Shown here in pieces: positions 7,800 to 15,970 of a DNA stretch of 22,155 nucleotides. A program made the translations under genes and the position numbers. The DNA is from Actinomycetes bacterium. GTDB lineage: Bacteria > Actinomycetota > Actinomycetes > Mycobacteriales > Mycobacteriaceae. The stretch lies in assembly GCA_023415515.1 (NCBI GenBank), contig JAEZKH010000136.1, forward strand, positions 1 through 22,155, written 5' to 3'. The notes below the pieces were generated by a model, which was not told the DNA's origin, searched no databases, and was given only the letters and a program-made list of their open reading frames with translations. Within the stretch, counting starts at the first letter, position 1. The number at the start of each line of letters is the position of its first letter.

Positions 7800-7813
7800 G
7801 CGCGGCAATGGTA
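7800..7813 (-). promoter_or_regulatory. Possible -10 (TACCAT) of the phosphoesterase gene
   Basis: TACCAT (7813 to 7808, minus strand) lies 8 nt before the ATG at 7799, slightly longer spacing than the other leaderless-type sites here. No ribosome-binding sequence is visible. Confidence 0.3.
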
Positions 7814-7864
7814 GGACGCTGATCGACGATGCTTGGTGAGGCACGCTGCACGCAAGGAGCACAG

Positions 7865-9103
7865 ATGGCTGACGACCGCGCCGACCGTTACGACACCCTG
7901 TTGGCCGCGACCGCGGTGCTCTTCACCAACGGACAGTCCACCCAGATGACCCAGACCGCCGTCGAACGGTTGAACCGTGGGCTCGACGTCGACGCCGTCG
8001 TGGTGCCGTCCTGGTCGATGCTGACGCTGACGTCGGCCGGTTCGCCCGCTGTGGTGCTGACCGCGCCGGTGTCGCCGACGGCGGTCAACATGAGCAAGGT
8101 GGCGACGATGATGGCCGTCGTCGACCGCGCGCAGGACGGTCCGCTCGACCTGGCGCACGTGGCGCGCGGCGTGGCCGACGCGCAGGCGAAATCCGTCTCT
8201 GCCACAGTGCCTTTCGTGCTCGCCTGCGCGACGGGTGCGGCGGCGTTGTCGGTCATCTACGGGGCGACGCAGCCTGCGGCGATCCTGCTGGTGGCGGTCG
8301 CCGCTGCCGCCGGGGGTCTGCTGCGTCGCGGGTCGGGACACCTTGGCGCAGGTCCGCTCGTGCAGGCCTTTCTGGCGGCAGTGGCCGCAGGCGCGGTCGG
8401 CGCCGCCGCGACGCATCTCGATCTGGGCGCGTCGGCCGCCGTCGTCGCGATCTGTCCGGCGATGGTGCTGGTGCCGGGGCCGCACATTCTCAACGGCGCA
8501 CTGGACCTGCTCGACCTGCGGGTCGCGCTCGGACTGGCCCGGTTGGCCTACGGAATGCTCGTGCTCACCGCGATCGCCGCGGGCCTGATCGCGGGATTGC
8601 ATGTGGGCGGCCAGTCGCTGGCGGTGACGGCGCCGTCGGGCAGCGCACCGCTGGTCGTCGACGTCCTCGCCGCGGGCGTCGCCGCGGCGTCGTATCCCGT
8701 GTACTTCTCGATGCCGTGGCGGATGATCGGCTGGCCCGTCGCGGCGGGCATGGTGGCGCACGCCGCGCACTGGTATGCACTCGAGTTGGGGGCGAGCCTG
8801 GCGGTCGCCGCGTCCGTCGCATGCCTGCTGGTGGGCGCAATGCTGGTCCCGGTCGCGCATCGCATGCGAATCCCGTTCGCGGGCATCGGATTCGCCGCGG
8901 TCGTCGCGCTCGTACCCGGGGTGTTCGTGTTCCGGACGCTGGCCGGCTTCGTCGAATTCGCGGGCCATCCGTCGGCGCAACTGCTCAGCTCGTCGGCGGC
9001 CGATCTCATCGTCGGGACAATCATCGTCGCGGGCATGGCGATCGGCTTGGCCCTGCCGATGCACGTCTACCTCGGCCGCCTGGCCCGCCGCGGGTCCGAG
9101 TGA
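7865..9103 (+). CDS. ThrE-type threonine/serine exporter family membrane protein
   Basis: A 412-residue membrane protein of the ThrE family, amino-acid exporters with an N-terminal cytoplasmic domain (DUF1212) and a C-terminal membrane part (DUF3815-like). The first roughly 115 residues are soluble and begin with the family-like region LLAATAVLFTNGQSTQMTQTAVERL. From residue about 120 onward the chain is almost wholly hydrophobic, with roughly ten membrane segments including PFVLACATGAAALSVIYG and LLVAVAAAAGGLL. The loop CPAMVLVPGPHILNGALDL and the later VALVPGVFVFRTL are the two similar Pro-Gly half-motifs that mark the two membrane repeats. The ATG at 7865 has a strong AAGGAG at 7854-7859, spaced 5 nt. 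The gene is divergent from the phosphoesterase. The exported substrate is presumed small and amino-acid-like, but is not proven. Confidence 0.83.
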   Translation: MADDRADRYDTLLAATAVLFTNGQSTQMTQTAVERLNRGLDVDAVVVPSWSMLTLTSAGSPAVVLTAPVSPTAVNMSKVATMMAVVDRAQDGPLDLAHVARGVADAQAKSVSATVPFVLACATGAAALSVIYGATQPAAILLVAVAAAAGGLLRRGSGHLGAGPLVQAFLAAVAAGAVGAAATHLDLGASAAVVAICPAMVLVPGPHILNGALDLLDLRVALGLARLAYGMLVLTAIAAGLIAGLHVGGQSLAVTAPSGSAPLVVDVLAAGVAAASYPVYFSMPWRMIGWPVAAGMVAHAAHWYALELGASLAVAASVACLLVGAMLVPVAHRMRIPFAGIGFAAVVALVPGVFVFRTLAGFVEFAGHPSAQLLSSSAADLIVGTIIVAGMAIGLALPMHVYLGRLARRGSE

Positions 9104-9185
9104 CGAAAAATCGAAGCGGTTGTGCGAATCCGCACGCCCGCCCGGCACGTTGCGTACGAAACGGCACGGTCGCGATCCGCTGGCC

Positions 9186-9197
9186 TACGCTGACGTC
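9186..9197 (+). promoter_or_regulatory. Probable leaderless -10 (TACGCT) of the PPOX-like gene
   Basis: TACGCT at 9186-9191 fits TANNNT and is followed by 6 nt and the ATG at 9198. There is no Shine-Dalgarno sequence. It lies in the 94-bp gap after the exporter stop, so this gene probably has its own transcript. Confidence 0.45.
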
Positions 9198-9548
9198 ATG
9201 AGCGCCAAGGTCGATCTCGATCAACTCGAGTCCGCACTCGCCGAATACAGCTTCGCCTACCTGGTGACGGTCAACGACGACTTCCGAGCCCACACGGTCG
9301 CGGTGACCCCTGTGCTGGCCGACGGCGTCTTCTCCATCGACGACATCGGCGGCTCCACCGGACGCAATGCCGCCGACCATCCCGACGTCACTCTCGTCTG
9401 GCCCCCGCGCGATCCGAGCGGCTACACGCTGATCGTCGACGGCCGCAGCGACCTCACCGACGCCGGGATGCGCGTAAAGCCCAGCCGCGCCGTGCTTCAC
9501 CGGATGCCCAACGACTGCATGCCGCTGGAGCCCAAGCTGCAGACATGA
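9198..9548 (+). CDS. Small PPOX-like (split-barrel flavin-binding type) protein
   Basis: A 116-residue protein resembling the pyridoxamine 5'-phosphate oxidase-like split-barrel family. Evidence is the pattern AYLVTVNDDFRAHTVAVTPVL at 20-40 (two strands typical of the family's first sheet), then GGSTGRNAADHPDVTLVWPP with the common R-N-x-x-x-x-P-x-V-x-L-x-W signature, then YTLIVDGRSDL for the next strand. Such proteins bind FMN, F420 or haem, or have lost cofactor; the sequence does not tell which. The C-terminus AVLHRMPNDCMP carries a His and Cys but no known motif. The start at 9198 is supported by the -10 box directly ahead and by the homologous strand starting soon after. A hairpin followed by T-rich sequence comes 6 nt after the stop. 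Confidence 0.78.
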   Translation: MSAKVDLDQLESALAEYSFAYLVTVNDDFRAHTVAVTPVLADGVFSIDDIGGSTGRNAADHPDVTLVWPPRDPSGYTLIVDGRSDLTDAGMRVKPSRAVLHRMPNDCMPLEPKLQT

Positions 9549-9553
9549 CAGAT

Positions 9554-9576
9554 ATAGGGAAACACCCTATTTCTTT
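9554..9576 (+). terminator. Weak intrinsic-type terminator after the PPOX-like gene
   Basis: ATAGGG (9554-9559) and CCCTAT (9565-9570) form a perfect 6-bp stem with a 5-nt AAACA loop, followed by TTCTTT. The T tract is interrupted, so termination strength is uncertain. Confidence 0.4.
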
Positions 9577-9577
9577 G

Positions 9578-9674
9578 GCCGGCATGCCCGGCTTAGCGTC
9601 GAACCCAAGGCATCCGCCTACTGATTCACGGATCGGATGCGGCGGCCCACGAGTCGCCCGGCGACTGAAGCTTC
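9578..9674. repeat. Cluster of inverted repeats upstream of the DUF732 gene
   Basis: The 155-bp gap 9549-9703 holds four dyad elements beyond the terminator-like hairpin or next to it: GCCGG/CCGGC arms at 9578-9592, GCATCCG (9610-9616) with CGGATGC (9634-9640) 17 nt apart, a perfect odd palindrome AGTCGCC-C-GGCGACT at 9652-9666, and GAAGCTTC at 9667-9674. They could be operator sites or leader RNA structure for the secreted-protein gene. No known regulator motif is recognised. Confidence 0.45.
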
Positions 9675-9703
9675 ACCGGAACATCGACGGAATGAGGCAC
9701 CGA

Positions 9704-10009
9704 ATGAGCATCGCACGTAGCATCCCCGTCGCGCTGGCACTGACCGCCGCCGCTCTTGGCCTCGCGCCCATCGCCTCCGCGAGCCCGGAAGACAGTTTCA
9801 TGGACGAGTTGCGCACGACCAACGCCGCACCGCCCGATATGGAATACCGCGAGATCGTCAGTGCCGGATATGAAACCTGCAGCGAACTCCGCAGCGGCGC
9901 TTCCGTTCTCGACGAGATGAGCGCGGTGGAGAACCAGTACCACTTCAACCAGGGCACACTTTTCGTCAGCGCAGCAACGACGAATCTGTGCCCGGATTTC
10001 GCCGGGTAG
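9704..10009 (+). CDS. DUF732 family secreted protein
   Basis: A 101-residue exported protein of the mycobacterial DUF732 family, function unknown. MSIARSIPVALALTAAALG through IASASP is a signal peptide with likely cleavage after Ala27 (ASA). The mature part is about 74 residues, mostly helical, with Cys59 (GYETCSEL) and Cys96 (TTNLCPDF) placed as in other family members and likely forming a disulfide. The ATG at 9704 is chosen because GAGG at 9694-9697 is spaced 6 nt ahead; an in-frame ATG four codons upstream is possible but has no such sequence. It is convergent with groEL2 and shares the bidirectional terminator at 10094-10128. Confidence 0.87.
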   Translation: MSIARSIPVALALTAAALGLAPIASASPEDSFMDELRTTNAAPPDMEYREIVSAGYETCSELRSGASVLDEMSAVENQYHFNQGTLFVSAATTNLCPDFAG

Positions 10010-10093
10010 AACTCGTCGCCTGCTCCTCCGCCGCTGACCGCCTATCCCGCCGTACGCACGTGAGCGCACGCGACGTCTCAGGCTAGAGACATG

Positions 10094-10128
10094 AAAAAGC
10101 CCGACCCCTTGTGGGGGCCGGGCCTTTT
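10094..10128. terminator. Strong bidirectional intrinsic terminator between DUF732 gene and groEL2
   Basis: AAAAAGCCCGACCCC, a TTGT loop and GGGGGCCGGGCCTTTT form a long GC-rich stem flanked by A and T tracts on both sides, so it works for transcripts arriving from either direction. On the minus strand it lies about 20 nt after the groEL2 stop and ends in TTTTT; on the plus strand it ends in TTTT. One bulge or mismatch lies in the stem. Confidence 0.85.
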
Positions 10129-10145
10129 CGTATGCGATGAACGGA

Positions 10146-11771
<1,626 letters not shown>

Positions 11772-11884
11772 TGCGAAGTGTTCCTCTTCGATTGGGGATG
11801 GCACGTCTGCGGCCGGGATCAGTGCCCGCGACGGACGGCTGGGGATGTGCTCCGCGTGTGCGGCCCCTGCCTCACCGTCCCGAC

Positions 11885-11911
11885 CTAGCACTCGCCGGTC
11901 GCGAGTGCCAA
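11885..11911. promoter_or_regulatory. CIRCE element 1 (HrcA operator), promoter-distal to the -10
   Basis: CTAGCACTC-N9-GAGTGCCAA closely matches the CIRCE consensus TTAGCACTC-N9-GAGTGCTAA, with the required 9-nt spacer. It covers the predicted transcription start of groEL2, so HrcA bound here would block initiation. Confidence 0.88.
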
Positions 11912-11916
11912 CTGCA

Positions 11917-11945
11917 TTCTTAGCACTCGACCTAGGAGAGTGCAA
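11917..11945 (-). promoter_or_regulatory. groEL2 promoter (SigA type)
   Basis: On the minus strand TTGCAC (11945 to 11940) and TAAGAA (11922 to 11917) are separated by exactly 17 nt, a good vegetative promoter. Predicted start is near 11910, giving a leader of about 138 nt. The promoter is entirely embedded in the two CIRCE elements. Confidence 0.7.
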
Positions 11946-11946
11946 G
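11920..11946. promoter_or_regulatory. CIRCE element 2 (HrcA operator), over the -35/-10 spacer
   Basis: TTAGCACTC-N9-GAGTGCAAG has a perfect left arm and a 9-nt spacer. It contains the whole -35 box and part of the -10 box. The centre is 35 bp from CIRCE 1, so two HrcA dimers could occupy the promoter together. Confidence 0.9.
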
Positions 11947-11962
11947 GTCAGTCGGCCGGTGT

Positions 11963-12526
11963 TCACCGTGCGCGTAGACCATCCAACAGCACCTCGGTCG
12001 CCCGCTCGGCAGCGTCGGGATAGGCGGCCCGAATGGTGCCTGCGCCGCTGAGAAGCGCCTTGACGTCGCGGACCGTGACGTCGCCGCGCACGGTTCCGGC
12101 TCGTTGTCCGGCGCGCAGCAGGTCGTCGAGCATTTTCAGGAACTTCGTCTCGAGGTCGGGCATCGCGGTGGCGATGTCGATGCCGACGCCTGCCAGCGCC
12201 TCGGTCAGCCCCAAGTCGGTCGCCCCCCACTCCAGCACCATGGCCCGCACGAACGTGAAGAGCGCGGTTCCGGGGTCGTCGGTGTGCAGCAGAGCGCGGC
12301 CGCCGTCGATGATGCCGCCGATGCGGTCCTGCACGACAGCCCGATACAGGTCGTCCTTGGTCGGAAAATGACGGTAGACGGTGCCCGCGCCGACACCGGC
12401 GCGTCGCGCGATCTCGTCGATCGGCACCGAGAGCCCGTCCGCGGCGAAGGCCTCGTAGGCGACCTCGAGCACCTTGGCGCGGTTGCGCGCCGCGTCGGCA
12501 CGCACCGGGCGCTCGGATCGGTCCAC
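11963..12526 (-). CDS. TetR-family transcriptional regulator
   Basis: A 187-residue regulator. The N-terminal domain begins with VRADAARNRAKVLEVAYEAF and has a clear helix-turn-helix at about 36-55 (IDEIARRAGVGAGTVYRHFP), followed by TKDDLYRAV, the standard TetR continuation. The C-terminal ligand domain ends in DAAERATEVLLDGLRAR and lacks recognisable ligand residues. The GTG at 12526 is preferred because GAGAGG sits 5 nt upstream and the length then equals the family norm; an in-frame start at 12580 would run into the operator region. It is divergent from an SDR gene across 94 bp holding two matching palindromes, so autoregulation and control of the SDR are likely. It ends 17 bp before the groEL2 promoter region, so some read-through into groEL2 is possible. 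Confidence 0.92.
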   Translation of the reverse strand: MDRSERPVRADAARNRAKVLEVAYEAFAADGLSVPIDEIARRAGVGAGTVYRHFPTKDDLYRAVVQDRIGGIIDGGRALLHTDDPGTALFTFVRAMVLEWGATDLGLTEALAGVGIDIATAMPDLETKFLKMLDDLLRAGQRAGTVRGDVTVRDVKALLSGAGTIRAAYPDAAERATEVLLDGLRAR

Positions 12527-12549
12527 CGTTGCCTCTCGGAATAAGTAAG

Positions 12550-12565
12550 CGGGGCGCGCGTTCCG
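12550..12565. promoter_or_regulatory. Candidate TetR operator O1 in the TetR/SDR divergent region
   Basis: CGGGGCGCGCGTTCCG is an imperfect palindrome with outer CGG/CCG arms and matches O2 in the pattern CGGRGCGYNCGYYCCG. It is nearer the TetR gene, 24 nt before its start codon. Confidence 0.6.
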
Positions 12566-12571
12566 TATAAA
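12566..12571 (+). promoter_or_regulatory. Possible -10 box (TATAAA) of the SDR gene between the two operators
   Basis: TATAAA is the most AT-rich hexamer in the divergent gap and lies between O1 and O2. Read on the other strand (TTTATA) it could serve the TetR gene instead. No -35 box is clear in either direction. Confidence 0.35.
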
Positions 12572-12581
12572 CGTGCCCAAA

Positions 12582-12597
12582 CGGAGCGTCCGCCCCG
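12582..12597. promoter_or_regulatory. Candidate TetR operator O2 in the TetR/SDR divergent region
   Basis: CGGAGCGTCCGCCCCG is the core of a 22-bp near-palindrome (12579-12600) with perfect AAACGG/CCGTTT ends and 18 of 22 positions symmetric. Its centre is 32 bp from that of O1, about three helical turns. It lies between the TATAAA box at 12566-12571 and the SDR ribosome-binding site. Confidence 0.65.
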
Positions 12598-12620
12598 TTT
12601 AGTCGATTCTAGGAGTCACC

Positions 12621-13541
12621 ATGACCGGATGGACCACCGCCGACATTCCCGACCAGACGGGCCGCACGGCCGTCGTGACCGGAGCCAACACCGGCCTCGG
12701 CTTCGCGACCGCCGCCGCGCTCGCCGCCAAGGGCGCCCATGTCGTGCTCGCTGTGCGCAACATCGACAAGGGCAACGACGCCGCCGCGCGCATCGCCGAC
12801 AAGACGCCCGGCGCCAGCGTCGCAGTGCAGAGACTCGACCTTGCCTCGCTTGACTCCATCCGCGCCGCCGCCGATCAACTGCGGGCCGACCAGGACACGA
12901 TCGACCTGCTGATCAACAACGCGGGTGTGATGATCACGGACAAGAAGACGACCCAGGACGGCTTCGAATTACAGTTCGGCACCAATCATCTCGGTCACTT
13001 CGCGTTGACGGGTCTGCTGCTCGACCGGTTGCTCGCAGTACCGGGATCGCGCATCGTCACTGTCAGCAGCGTCGGTCACCGCTTCGCCCGCAACGGCATC
13101 CGCTTCGACGACCTGCAGTGGGACCGCGGCTACCGCCGCTTCGGCGCATACGGCCAGGCGAAGCTGGCGAACCTGATGTTCACCTACGAGCTGCAGCGAC
13201 GGCTACGAGGCACCCGAACCATCGCCGCAGCCGCGCATCCCGGCGGATCGAAGTCGGAACTGGGGCGCTACGCGCCGCCGGTCATCGGGTTGGCGTTCAA
13301 GCTGGTCGACCCGCTGCTGCAGGACGCCGACATGGGCGCACTGCCCACCCTGCGCGCCGCCACCGACCCCGATGTGATCGGCGGCCAGTACTACGGGCCA
13401 GACGGCTTCGCCGAGCAGCGCGGCCACCCCGTGGTGGTCGCGTCGACCCGGGTGTCACACGACGCGGCGGCCCAGAAGCGGCTGTGGACGGTGTCCGAGG
13501 AGCTGACCGGGGTCACGTTCCCGGTGCCCGCTACGGTGTGA
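12621..13541 (+). CDS. SDR oxidoreductase (Rv0439c-like, retinol-dehydrogenase type)
   Basis: A 306-residue short-chain dehydrogenase of the longer RDH/WWOX-like type. TGANTGLG is at 20-27, NNAG at 99-102, a Ser in VTVSSVGH near 150, and Tyr177-x3-Lys181 (YGQAK). The sequence FGTNHLGHFALTGLLLDRL is typical of this subgroup, which in mycobacteria includes Rv0439c, also a groEL2 neighbour in M. tuberculosis. The substrate is unknown, probably a hydrophobic ketone or alcohol. AGGAG at 12611-12615 lies 5 nt before the ATG. The promoter region carries two copies of a palindrome shared with the divergent TetR gene, so inducible expression by a TetR ligand, perhaps the enzyme's own substrate, is a reasonable inference. 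The last 11 bp overlap the end of the convergent hydrolase gene. Confidence 0.92.
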   Translation: MTGWTTADIPDQTGRTAVVTGANTGLGFATAAALAAKGAHVVLAVRNIDKGNDAAARIADKTPGASVAVQRLDLASLDSIRAAADQLRADQDTIDLLINNAGVMITDKKTTQDGFELQFGTNHLGHFALTGLLLDRLLAVPGSRIVTVSSVGHRFARNGIRFDDLQWDRGYRRFGAYGQAKLANLMFTYELQRRLRGTRTIAAAAHPGGSKSELGRYAPPVIGLAFKLVDPLLQDADMGALPTLRAATDPDVIGGQYYGPDGFAEQRGHPVVVASTRVSHDAAAQKRLWTVSEELTGVTFPVPATV

Positions 13542-14634
13542 CGGCCTCGGACGGAGTCGAGCGGGATTCCCGCTCGGCCTTCCGTTCGGCGATCCTCTGC
13601 TTCAGCGCGTCGAAGCCGGCCTCGACGCGGTCGCGCAGCGAGTGGCTGGCCGGACGCGCGTCACCGCCGCGCTCACGTCGCTCCGCGCCGACGCCAGGCT
13701 TGTCCCCGGCGGTGTTCCGCGCCGATTCCCGCACGGTCTGTTGGCTCTGCACATTGCGGCGGATCTCGCCGTCGTAGAGATACGGGCGGGTGTCGCCGGG
13801 TTTGTCGTGTCGGACGTATCCGGCGTCGACAACAGGACGCAGGACCTCGTCTGCCTTGTCCACCAACGCATCGGGCACGCCAACGTCGTGGAACACCTGC
13901 GTCAGCGGAAGGGTCTGCGCCGGAAGCAGATACGTCGTGACGGAGCCGTGCTGATCGGTGCGCGGGACCACGCTCTGCGGCGTCAAGTCGCTGACATCGG
14001 CGGTGAAACTCGGCGGCCCGTGGACGTAGGCGATGCCGGCCAGCGCGTTGGCGGAGGCGACGAGGTTCCACGGCCGATCCGGCGGATCCGACCAGCCGTC
14101 GTACTCGCCGACCACGATTGTCGTGTCGTAGGGCGAATCTCCGACGCGACGGATCGTGTAGTTCAGGATCGGGATGTGGGTGCCTTCTTTGAAGTACTCG
14201 GAGATGCCGACATCCGGTGAGGCGATCAAGACGAACCTGACGGGTTTCTTCCCCTCGGGATCGGTCTTGGCCAGTTCCTCGGCGACGCGCCACGCAACCA
14301 TCGAGCCCATCGACTCACCGATCACGACCACGCCACCTGTCGAGTCATCCAGCGCCTCGATCGTCTCGTCCACGCCCTGGGCCAGACTCGTGTCGGCGGC
14401 GAGCGGGTCTTGTGAGTACTCGATCAGCCGCCCAGCGTCGGAGGTGTGAAAGAACTTCCCGATGTCGGGGTAGGTCTCTGCGACTGTCGGATAGAGCGGG
14501 TTGATCTTCTTGAAGGGCATCGCCCCGGGGATCAGAATCGCTTGTTCCGCCTGGCTCACCCCGATTGCCGGGCTGCCCGATCCGATCAGCACCGACGCCG
14601 CCACGATCAGGGGCACCAGCCGTTTGCTCGACAT
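13531..14634 (-). CDS. PE-PPE-domain alpha/beta-hydrolase, secreted or anchored
   Basis: A 367-residue serine hydrolase of the PE-PPE domain type (PF08237-like), found here without a PE or PPE leader. MSSKRLVPLIVAASVLIGSG through AIGVSQAE is a signal peptide. The domain begins at AILIPGAMPF, with the nucleophile Ser108 in GESMGS; Asp179 or Asp183 (EYDGWSD) and His229 (DQHGSVTTY) are candidate triad partners. PE-PPE hydrolases act on ester lipids or unusual cell-wall substrates. After about residue 285 the chain turns into a charged, low-complexity tail rich in Arg, Glu and Ala (SLRDRVEAGFDALKQRIAER) that is probably helical. The ATG at 14634 is chosen because it starts the signal peptide. Its 3' end overlaps the SDR by 11 bp. 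Confidence 0.83.
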   Translation of the reverse strand: MSSKRLVPLIVAASVLIGSGSPAIGVSQAEQAILIPGAMPFKKINPLYPTVAETYPDIGKFFHTSDAGRLIEYSQDPLAADTSLAQGVDETIEALDDSTGGVVVIGESMGSMVAWRVAEELAKTDPEGKKPVRFVLIASPDVGISEYFKEGTHIPILNYTIRRVGDSPYDTTIVVGEYDGWSDPPDRPWNLVASANALAGIAYVHGPPSFTADVSDLTPQSVVPRTDQHGSVTTYLLPAQTLPLTQVFHDVGVPDALVDKADEVLRPVVDAGYVRHDKPGDTRPYLYDGEIRRNVQSQQTVRESARNTAGDKPGVGAERRERGGDARPASHSLRDRVEAGFDALKQRIAERKAERESRSTPSEAVTP

Positions 14635-14745
14635 GCCGGCAGCGTGGCACAGAACGCGCGATTCGCCACCTCGTCTGCACAAACTCCGGTGAACGAGTTT
14701 TCGGGCCCGTTTTCGCTCAGCGTGGGCGTACTATTTTGCGCCGCT

Positions 14746-15441
14746 TCACCTGGTGTCCAGCAGCTCTTCGTGGAAGCCGCCGAATCCCCGCCCGGGGTCG
14801 GTCAGGTGCACCTCGAGGATCCAGTGGCAGACGCGTCCCATCCGGTCGGTGCCGCGCATCGGACGGTCGGATCCAGGCGCGATGTAGGACTCGCTGCGGT
14901 CGCCGTCGATCAGCTCGTGCGGGAACTCGCCGACCAGGTGGCCCGCGATCGTGCCGCCGAACTCCCAGCCCGCCTCATGGCTGCACGCCACGACATGATC
15001 GAACAGCTCGGCGCCCGTCACATCGGGATGCGTGTCGAAGTAGTCGCGCCCCTTCGCCCACACCCGCGGCAGGTCGTCGCGCAGCGCATGCTTTCGGGGA
15101 TCGTCGCCGAGGACGTACGTCCGGCCGAAGTCGGCCTCCCAGTGATCGAAGATCGGACCGAAGTCGCAGAAGAGGATGTCGTCGGCGGCGATGACGCGGT
15201 CCGGCGGATTCTGGCGGTAGAGCTGCAGCGTGTTCTCCCCTGCCCGCACGATCCGCTTGTGCCAGTGGCGATCGACACCGAACATCTCGGCGGCGAGGTC
15301 GCGGATCTCGTCGGACAATTCGCGTTCACCAACGCCTGCGCGGATCATTCCGCGGCGCTCGATCTCGGCGAACAACTGCTCGGCCTTACTCTGGGCAGCG
15401 AGGAGCATCGCGGTCCGGAGGCCCTCGTCCGTGGCGCTCAC
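14746..15441 (-). CDS. M24-family metallopeptidase-like protein (Xaa-Pro peptidase fold)
   Basis: A 231-residue pita-bread-fold protein, the catalytic domain only. All five metal ligands of the M24 family can be placed: Asp93 and Asp104 (CDFGPIFDHWEADFGRT, 11 residues apart as in methionine aminopeptidase), His168 (AGHLVGEFPH), Glu210 (WILEVHL) and Glu225 or Glu226 (FHEELL). The N-terminal creatinase-like domain of full Xaa-Pro dipeptidases is absent. It is therefore a compact aminopeptidase P-like or related hydrolase, and its substrate is not known. The GTG start at 15441 has a TAGCAT box 6 nt upstream, suggesting a leaderless transcript. It is divergent from the cupin gene with only 31 bp between start codons. 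Confidence 0.85.
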   Translation of the reverse strand: MSATDEGLRTAMLLAAQSKAEQLFAEIERRGMIRAGVGERELSDEIRDLAAEMFGVDRHWHKRIVRAGENTLQLYRQNPPDRVIAADDILFCDFGPIFDHWEADFGRTYVLGDDPRKHALRDDLPRVWAKGRDYFDTHPDVTGAELFDHVVACSHEAGWEFGGTIAGHLVGEFPHELIDGDRSESYIAPGSDRPMRGTDRMGRVCHWILEVHLTDPGRGFGGFHEELLDTR

Positions 15442-15453
15442 CCCTCGATGCTA
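15442..15453 (-). promoter_or_regulatory. Probable leaderless -10 (TAGCAT) of the M24 gene
   Basis: TAGCAT (15453 to 15448, minus strand) is followed by 6 nt and the GTG at 15441. It fits TANNNT and the spacing seen at several other genes in this window. Confidence 0.4.
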
Positions 15454-15472
15454 CGACCGCGATGGAGAGCTG

Positions 15473-15970
15473 ATGTCACTTGTCGTGCCGCCCTACCCGC
15501 CGCAGCGCTACACGAGGGACGAGCCGGAGGTCAGCGCCTGGATACGGCGCGGCGACGAACCCGCCGACTACGACTCCTTCGGCCTCGTCCGGTACCACTA
15601 TCTGGCCGATCAGAAGCAGACCAACGGCGACTACGGGCTGTACCGCGTCGACATCGCGCCCAACGGCGGAGGACCCGGCCCGCACTTCCACCGCGCGATG
15701 TCGGAGGCTTTCTTCGTTCTGTCGGGCACCGTCAAGCTGTACGACGGGACCGCATGGAAAGACGTGGGTCAAAACGACTTCCTCTACGTTCCCCCTGGTG
15801 GCATCCACGGCTTCCGCAACGAATCCGACGCCGCGACATCGCTGTTGATGCTGTTCGCCCCCGGTGCGCCGCGCGAGCACTACTTCGAGGGTTTCGCGAA
15901 ACTCGGCGACATGACCGACGACGAGCGCCGGGAATGGTTCGTCAAGAACGACAACTTCTTCGTCGACTAG
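15473..15970 (+). CDS. Cupin-domain protein
   Basis: A 165-residue single-cupin protein. Cupin motif 1 is GPHFHRAMSEAFFVLSG at 69-85 with His71, His73 and Glu78; motif 2 is PPGGIHGFRN at 107-116 with His112, so a complete 3-His/1-Glu metal site is present. Cupins of this size act as dioxygenases, isomerases or small-molecule sensors; nothing here decides. The N-terminal 40 residues (VVPPYPPQRYTRDEP) are Pro- and Tyr-rich and lie outside the core. The ATG at 15473 has GGAG at 15464-15467, spaced 5 nt. It is divergent from the M24 gene and overlaps the end of the UvrA-like gene by 4 bp on the opposite strand. Confidence 0.88.
   Translation: MSLVVPPYPPQRYTRDEPEVSAWIRRGDEPADYDSFGLVRYHYLADQKQTNGDYGLYRVDIAPNGGGPGPHFHRAMSEAFFVLSGTVKLYDGTAWKDVGQNDFLYVPPGGIHGFRNESDAATSLLMLFAPGAPREHYFEGFAKLGDMTDDERREWFVKNDNFFVD

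Noticed and set aside
7796..9148. 450-codon minus-strand frame opposite the exporter
   Set aside because: The product is full of Arg, His and Gln repeats with no fold; the plus-strand exporter has a ribosome-binding site and clear membrane helices.
11772..12230. N-terminal extension that would make GroEL 694 residues long
   Set aside because: The extra part is read through the CIRCE promoter and the TetR gene in another frame; the family start MAKTIAYDEE at 11771 has its own ribosome-binding site.
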